A DNA stretch of 64,000 bases from Syncephalastrum monosporum B8922. Its lineage: Eukaryota; Mucoromycota; Mucoromycetes; Mucorales; Syncephalastraceae. The stretch lies in assembly GCA_000697355.1 (NCBI GenBank), contig JNEN01000720.1, positions 25,121-89,120 on the forward strand, written 5' to 3'. The translations under genes were made by a program, and so were the position numbers. A model generated the notes under the pieces. The model saw only the letters and a program-made list of their open reading frames with translations. It was not told the origin of the DNA and did not search any database. Of the stretch, positions 58,824-64,000 are shown piece by piece (within the stretch, counting starts at the first letter, position 1; each line of letters opens with the position of its first letter).

Positions 58824-60029
58824 TCAGGATTGCACAGACAGAGAGGAGCGGAGCAAGTGCCTGACTTGATCTGCCACGCCCGACCCACATCCTTCCAAAA
58901 CGAGCGTGTCCAGCAGTCGCAAATCGCGCTGCCAGTCGATCCATTGCGTGCAGAGCCCCTGCGCATCCATCCACGCGTGGTAGCCGATGTCCCAGTACCG
59001 AAGCTGGCTCAGGCCGCGCGCTAAAATAGAGAGGGCCCGTGCGCAGTCGCGCTGCGCTGGGAACGTCCCAGCCATCGAAAGCGAGCTGAGGTGCGGCATC
59101 GTGTTGCTGATCAGGTACGCTGTGGTAAGCACAGGCCAGGCAGGGCGGATGAAAGATATATTGAGCGAAACGAGGTGGCTGGCCAAGGGCGTCGATAGCA
59201 ATACCGGATGAGAAGGACGTGCACTCGAAAGCCACTGGATCACGTCGGACAGATACCATGACGTATCGTTGAACTGCTCTGGATCATAGATATATCCTTC
59301 TCTATGCCCTTGGCTGCCGTTGCTGTCCTGATCGGATTCTTCTGCGGCTGCCTCCCAGTCGTCCGAGAGCACGTCTTCGTCCACGTCTTCATGAGGCAAA
59401 GCTGGCACGTCGCTGATACGATAAAAAGCACGTGCAAACGCCTTGAGCGAGATATGAGCGCCTTCGAGATAAAGCTCATTGTATTCGCCATGCGCAAACC
59501 AGGGCAACGTCATGTCCGTCAGCCGGTCCGCATAGGCGCGTAGCAACACCTGCTTTGCATGGATCGGCAGCCGTCGCAACACACGCCCTGATAGCTTGTC
59601 TTTGGCCAACGCTTCAGCGCAGATCCAGCCAAGATTGCGCTCGACCGGTTTGCGCAGAGGTACGATCGCGCTCTTGTCGAGGTGAGACTGGGCCTGGGCG
59701 GCTCTCCAGGAAGGCGGCGCATAGGGCCCAGCCGGTGCTCGGGGTGGATTACTTGGAATGTCGACGCGGTCATGGTGCCATATCCAGCTATCGCCTGCTG
59801 CCACCTGTTGGGGCCCTTGCTGCTGCACTTGTTGCTGCGGCACCTCTTCGGTCTGGGTTCGGCGATTGCGTTCAGCCCGCACTTGCTCAATCCGCATCAG
59901 GGCGATGCGCTGCGACACTGAGCCGACCGCTTCCACGGACGCATCTTGTTGCTGCTGCTGTTGCTGCTGCTGACGAGGTGGGGTTGCGTAATGGCGTAGC
60001 TTGCCTTTCAAATCGCGGCCCTTCGGCAT
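58824..60029 (-). CDS. Leucine-rich fungal protein of unknown function
   Basis: Single open frame of 402 residues starting MPKGRDLKGKLRHY (ATG at 60029) with a Gln run (about nine Q) at residue 20. A basic N-terminal half and an acidic patch (DVDEDVLSDDWEAAAEESDQ) follow. The C-terminal half has Leu-rich repeats (LASHLVSLNISFIRP, MPHLSSLSMAGTFP, LRYWDIGYHAWMDA, LRLLDTLVLEGCG) like those of F-box/LRR proteins, but no F-box is visible. Upstream in-frame codons lack another ATG in good context. It may act as an adaptor or substrate receptor; that is only a guess from the repeats. It lies close behind the GT31 gene on the same strand. Confidence 0.65.
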   Translation of the reverse strand: MPKGRDLKGKLRHYATPPRQQQQQQQQQDASVEAVGSVSQRIALMRIEQVRAERNRRTQTEEVPQQQVQQQGPQQVAAGDSWIWHHDRVDIPSNPPRAPAGPYAPPSWRAAQAQSHLDKSAIVPLRKPVERNLGWICAEALAKDKLSGRVLRRLPIHAKQVLLRAYADRLTDMTLPWFAHGEYNELYLEGAHISLKAFARAFYRISDVPALPHEDVDEDVLSDDWEAAAEESDQDSNGSQGHREGYIYDPEQFNDTSWYLSDVIQWLSSARPSHPVLLSTPLASHLVSLNISFIRPAWPVLTTAYLISNTMPHLSSLSMAGTFPAQRDCARALSILARGLSQLRYWDIGYHAWMDAQGLCTQWIDWQRDLRLLDTLVLEGCGSGVADQVRHLLRSSLSVQS

Positions 60030-62120
60030 GCAAAAGAAAAGTAAAAAGCCCTGTGCGCTGTCTGAAATTACGGCTTTAACTGAAAACTGAGTGCATAACA
60101 CAGACCCACGAAAAATTCGGATACAATGCAATTTTTTTTTTTGTGCATTGATGTACTTGGTGGTGCCAATAAGGCTTTCCCTCGGGCTCACATATGTGTC
60201 TTTGCTAACAGAATATAAATTAACCGTCTCTGCCAGGAAAGCTCTACGGTTTCGGTGTCCTTTATATCACAATTGCATATGTATGCCTCTCTGACCCTCC
60301 TGAATGTCGCCTTCATCATTCGCAGACCAAGTCACGCAAAATAAGTACGTGAAATTCATGTACGCCTCAAAGAGCAAGCGAGGACGTCCTTTTATCACTT
60401 ACGATAGCCGTTTTCCACCTAGTCCTACTACAATAATATGTAAACAGCTTCATAATCTCGTGGATGATGAATGAGAAGCACTTTCCTATTCTATAACTCT
60501 CGCTACTACTTTATCTAGCTACGTAAATTCGTCCTTTTCCTTCCAACTACCTCGCCTCTTTATGCAACATACCAGTTTCAGCATTCATCACCTCATTTGC
60601 TTCTATTCCTTGTTCGACCCACCACTTCCAGAGGAAGCTTTGAAATTGGATACTCTCATTTTCTCATATCCACCGAACCTTTAGATCTGATACCGGTTCC
60701 AGCATTTTTCATACTACTCCCCCCTTATTAGATTTATGCACTCACTATCAGTTCCATTACTCTGGATCTATCGCCTCAATCATCTCCTAAATCTGACTTG
60801 CTTGCTTGCTCGCTCTACGCAAATACCTATCACTGGCTTCAATTACTGGAACTGACTCGATAGCATTCAAAATAACTATTCCTATTCCTGTTTGTCATTC
60901 TGATCTTAGTCCTAATCCTATTCAGACACTTCAATATCACTCATAGAAACAACTGTTGTTATCCTACTTGTTCACTCAGCTCACACCCTGCTCAACAACA
61001 AGGAGCTTTCCTAGATAGTGGACAACAATCGGCTCCTTACTTATTTTAAACAGGCAGTTTCTCTCGTTTCAAATTGTTGAGGCCGCGTACAGTACCAGCC
61101 AGAAACTTGAATGCATACAAGAAGTTCGTAGAGTGTCATAGACGTAGCTAAATACGTGCCTGACGGCTCCACAGCTAACTGACTGACGTTCCGAAATCCG
61201 GCTATTTCACACCTAGAATCTCCCTCGCATATAAACTAAGTATACGTACGCCTGGAGAATGTCAGGTTTACTGTGAGAATGCTGGATATAAGTTTAACAA
61301 GAGGAGTTATAAAGCTCTATATAAACATGGTGGAAATGCTTGCAAATAAAGAACAACTATCTTTCAGTCTCACTTGATGTCAACGTCTGATTTCGGTTAC
61401 ACTTCCCCTATATTACACCAAGTTTAACTGGTTCCCTTCGCACAATCATTGCAGATGGTATTTCGTGATGTTTATATTATATAAAAAACTTACTAAAGGT
61501 GGACATGGAATATAGATTTCTGTGGATGAATGGGATAATTATGTCATATCGAAGTCTGATAAATTTAAAATCGAATGATGAGGTTCAAAAATTAAGAAAA
61601 TCCTCTAGAGGACCCCTTCTATTTGCCACGCAGTATGAAAGATAAAAAAGAATTAAATGGTGTTTCATATGAAAAAAGAAAAAAGAAGTTTGAACGAAAT
61701 CTTGATAGTAATACACCCAAACAACCAGATAGGATAAAATCAATTCTGGCCAGGATAAAAAGTGAAACGCACAGGATGATCCTGGCTTGGTAATGGGAGT
61801 TCGTTGGATTCGAACCAACTGCCAATGAAGGCCTACCAGAGACGCATGGTCTCAGAACTCCAGTAGTAATATATAGCAAGTGACTGACTGTAGCCCTTAA
61901 CCAGAAATATTTTCGCCATCGTGCATACCCGTCACTTGCTTTTTTAAGCCAGTCAAAAGCGAGGATTGTGCTTCTGGAATTGTGTTTCAGTATCGTCAAT
62001 CATTCATCCAACTTAATACCAACTGAAAAGAATTGCCTATTTTTTTTTCAATGATATATGGGAATGAATCATTGATGAGTGATTGCTTGAATCTATGCGA
62101 CCCTTCAATTAAGAAAGATG
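60030..62120. other. Spacer between the last gene and the rRNA sequence
   Basis: From about 60400 to 61060 the + strand is clearly pyrimidine-rich with loose CTATTCCT-type repeats. The rest is AT-rich. No protein-coding gene could be supported. A tRNA-like element lies at 61795-61861. The spacer directly abuts the 28S 3' end, so part of it may be rDNA intergenic spacer. Confidence 0.5.
61795..61861 (-). ncRNA. tRNA-like element, probably a relic
   Basis: On the minus strand a 7-base acceptor pair (GGAGTTC at 61861-61855 with GAACTCC at 61802-61796) encloses a perfect T arm, GTTGG-TTCGAAT-CCAAC. This also forms a perfect RNA polymerase III B box. The middle is about six bases too short, and the D and anticodon arms do not fold properly, so it is not a normal tRNA. 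It could be a tRNA pseudogene or a tRNA-derived repeat. Confidence 0.35.
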
Positions 62121-64000
62121 CAAATTCAATAGACAAGGGCTTAATCTCAGCACATCGTAGCAACAAAGGCCACTCTAACGCTTACAATACCCCGTCTCAA
62201 ATCGAGTCGTCTGCTCGCGAATACTGCCTTCACAGGATTCATTGTATCCAAAAGACAGTGCCTCCTCACATTCTTCCATGAAGGGAGGCAACCGCTCAAA
62301 ATTATAGTTTTCAGGTATGCCGAGACATCCTTATTGCTACTTTCTATCCCAGAAAGAAGGCTGAATTGTCGCATCAACCAGCATGGATTCCAGCTTAGAG
62401 GTGTTCAGCTGTTATCCAGCAGATGGTAGCTTCGCGGCATTGGCCTCTCAACCAGCCGCATAAACCAATTATCTGAATAAAGGGTTCCTCTCGTACTAAC
62501 TTCAATTACTGTTACGACAACATATCGTCTTCAGTAGGGTAAAACTGACCTGTCTCACGACGGTCTTATCCCAGCTCACGTTCCCTGTTAGTGGGTGAAC
62601 AATCCAACGCTTACTGAATTCTGCTTCAGTATGATAGGAAGAGCCGAACATCGAAGAATCAAAAAAGCAACGTCGCTGGTACGCTCAGTTGCCACAAGTC
62701 AGTTGCCCCTGCGGTAACTTTTCCGGCACCTCTAGCCTCAAATCCTGAGGACATAAAGGATCGATAGGCCACCCTTTCAGGGTTCGTATTCACGCTGAAA
62801 ATCAGAATCAAGGAGGCTTTTGCCCTTTTACTCTACACGAGAGTCCTGTTCTCGTTGAGCCCCCCTTAGGACATCTGCTATATTGTTTAACAGATGTGCC
62901 GCCCCAGCCAAACTCCCCACCTGACGATGTCAATTACTTGGGTGGCCTTCCAGGAAGGCTTAATGCTAGAATACTGAACGTAAGTCCAGACACTCCCACT
63001 TGATAATCTAAGTGAAGAGAACAGCAGAGGTTGAGGTATCTCACTGGCGACCAAGCAAACGCAGAGCGAGCAACCACGAATCCCAGTCTCCCTCATTTCT
63101 GTGACTCTCCACGTCTCTTCACAATGTCAGACTAGAGTCAAGCTCGACAGGGTCTTCTTTCCCCGCTGAATATGCCAAGACCATTCCCTTGGCTGTGGTT
63201 TCGCTGGATGGTGGATAGGGACAGTGGGAATCTCGTTGTTCCATTCTCACGTCATTAGCTAGATGACGGGCATGGCTACCTTAAGGGGTCCTAGTTACTC
63301 CCGCCGTTCACCCGCGCTTGGTTGAATTTCTTCACTTTGGCATTCAAAGCACTGGGCAGAAATCACATTGCGTCAACACCAGTTTCTGACCATCGCAATG
63401 CTATGTTTTAATTAGACAGTCGGATTCCCCTTGTCCGTACCAGTTCCAAGTTGGTTGTTAATTGCCGGCCTGTCTGGCTTGCGCCACGACCCCGAGTTCA
63501 AGAGCTCCAACTACAGGACCGACCAACCCTTGAAGCCAATCCTTATCCCGAAGTTACGGATCTAGTTTGCTGACTTCCCTTATCCACCTTATTCCATCAC
63601 TAGAGGCTCTTCACCCTGGAGACCTGCTGCGGTTATGGGAACGACCAGACATGAAACTGAGCCAGAAGCTCAAAGTTCCCTTGGATTTTCAAGGATTGTT
63701 TCGAATGCACCGGACACAGCAAGAAAGATACTGTGCTCTTCCGAATGCTTAATCGTTGCTCCTGATGAACAGCGTTCACGATCAAGCAGAACGTTAGAAA
63801 GAAAAGAAAACTCTTTCCGGGACTCGACCCAACGTATCCAAGTTCATTTACGTTGCCGTCTAACGCATCCATGTTCTGGTTCAGGAATGTTAACCTGATT
63901 CCCTTTCGATAGGAGGCGTCATAGAATGACACACTTGAGTAAACGGAACTTCCCTATCTCTTAGGATCGACTCACCCTGGGCCAACTGCTGTTCCCCAGG
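62121..64000 (-). rRNA. Large-subunit (28S) rRNA, 3' part, probably a decayed copy
   Basis: The reverse complement runs along the eukaryotic 28S sequence from the window edge to its 3' end. Recognisable stretches include the GTCGATCCTAAG region at the edge, AGCGGGGAAAGAAGACCCTG, the alpha-sarcin loop AGTACGAGAGGAACC and the terminal GGGGTATTGTAAGC block. The 3' end is placed near 62121 by likeness to the yeast end. Several universally conserved stretches differ: the peptidyl transferase segment reads GCAGGGGCAACTGACTTG where nearly all eukaryotes have ACAGGGATAACTGGCTTG. Others carry substitutions or small indels. The 5' part lies outside the window. It may be a degenerate copy at the edge of the rDNA array. 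Confidence 0.85.

Noticed and set aside
60400..61060. Pyrimidine-rich stretch as a possible origin or transposon remnant
   Set aside because: No terminal repeats, no coding remnant and no defined unit could be found. Described only as spacer.
61619..61999. 126-codon frame on the minus strand near the rRNA
   Set aside because: It crosses the tRNA-like element (the usual VGSNPT read-through of a T arm) and has no protein family.
63567..63932. Short frames on both strands inside the rRNA
   Set aside because: They lie inside 28S rRNA sequence.

Overview
The window looks like nuclear DNA of an early-diverging fungus, most likely Mucoromycota. Short introns (mostly 45-75 bases, GT-AG) are dense in most genes. 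The proteins are typically fungal: SAGA subunit Spt7, U3 snoRNP protein Utp10, a velvet factor, calcineurin A, a Cyk3-type protein and a GATA factor with a fungal N-terminal domain. The phylum is an inference. No prokaryotic operon, phage, CRISPR array or intact transposon was seen.

Layout. 1-6282 (+): UTP10, 5' end outside the window. 6565-9013 (-): a GATA factor with two zinc fingers. 10253-12196 (-): a ferric reductase. 12197-17056: a gene-poor, AT-rich stretch with unrecognised coding relics near 15.9-17.0 kb. 17284-17897 (+): TIM17. 18351-19732 (-): a C2-like protein with an acidic tail. 20267-22078 (-): an F-box/leucine-rich protein. 22476-26514 (+): SPT7. 26784-27693 (-): ribosomal protein uL2. 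28417-29996 (+): a TOM20 anchor and receptor joined in frame to a MYND/SET module. 31346-31723 (+): a small mitochondrial-type protein. 33410-35370 (+): a velvet factor. 36109-36537 (+): a small unknown protein. 36826-39088 (-): a Gpt2/Sct1-type acyltransferase, divergent from calcineurin A (39384-41573, +). 42004-44634 (+): a Cyk3-like protein. 44751-45534 (-): UBC9. 46262-46805 (-): MPC2. 48376-53848 (+): a kinesin-3. 54737-56782 (+): a fumarate reductase with a C-terminal cytochrome b5 domain. 57081-58739 (-): a GT31 glycosyltransferase. 58824-60029 (-): an unknown protein. About 62121 to the window end (-): the 3' part of a 28S rRNA sequence that looks decayed.

Links between genes. Three encode mitochondrial import or transport proteins (TIM17, TOM20-SET, MPC2). 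UTP10, uL2 and the rRNA belong to ribosome biogenesis or translation. The GATA factor and the ferric reductase are neighbours, and each has two exact ATCWGATAA sites upstream; no other copy of this 9-mer was found by eye in the window. This suggests shared iron- or GATA-dependent control.

Exon coordinates were worked out by hand from splice motifs and reading-frame continuity, so single junctions may be off. The strongest points of interest are the TOM20-MYND/SET fusion with a degenerate SET motif and a possible intron-retention switch, the iron-type GATA sites, the two-finger GATA factor with a cysteine-free linker, the decayed 28S copy, and two very short introns (31 and 37 bases).
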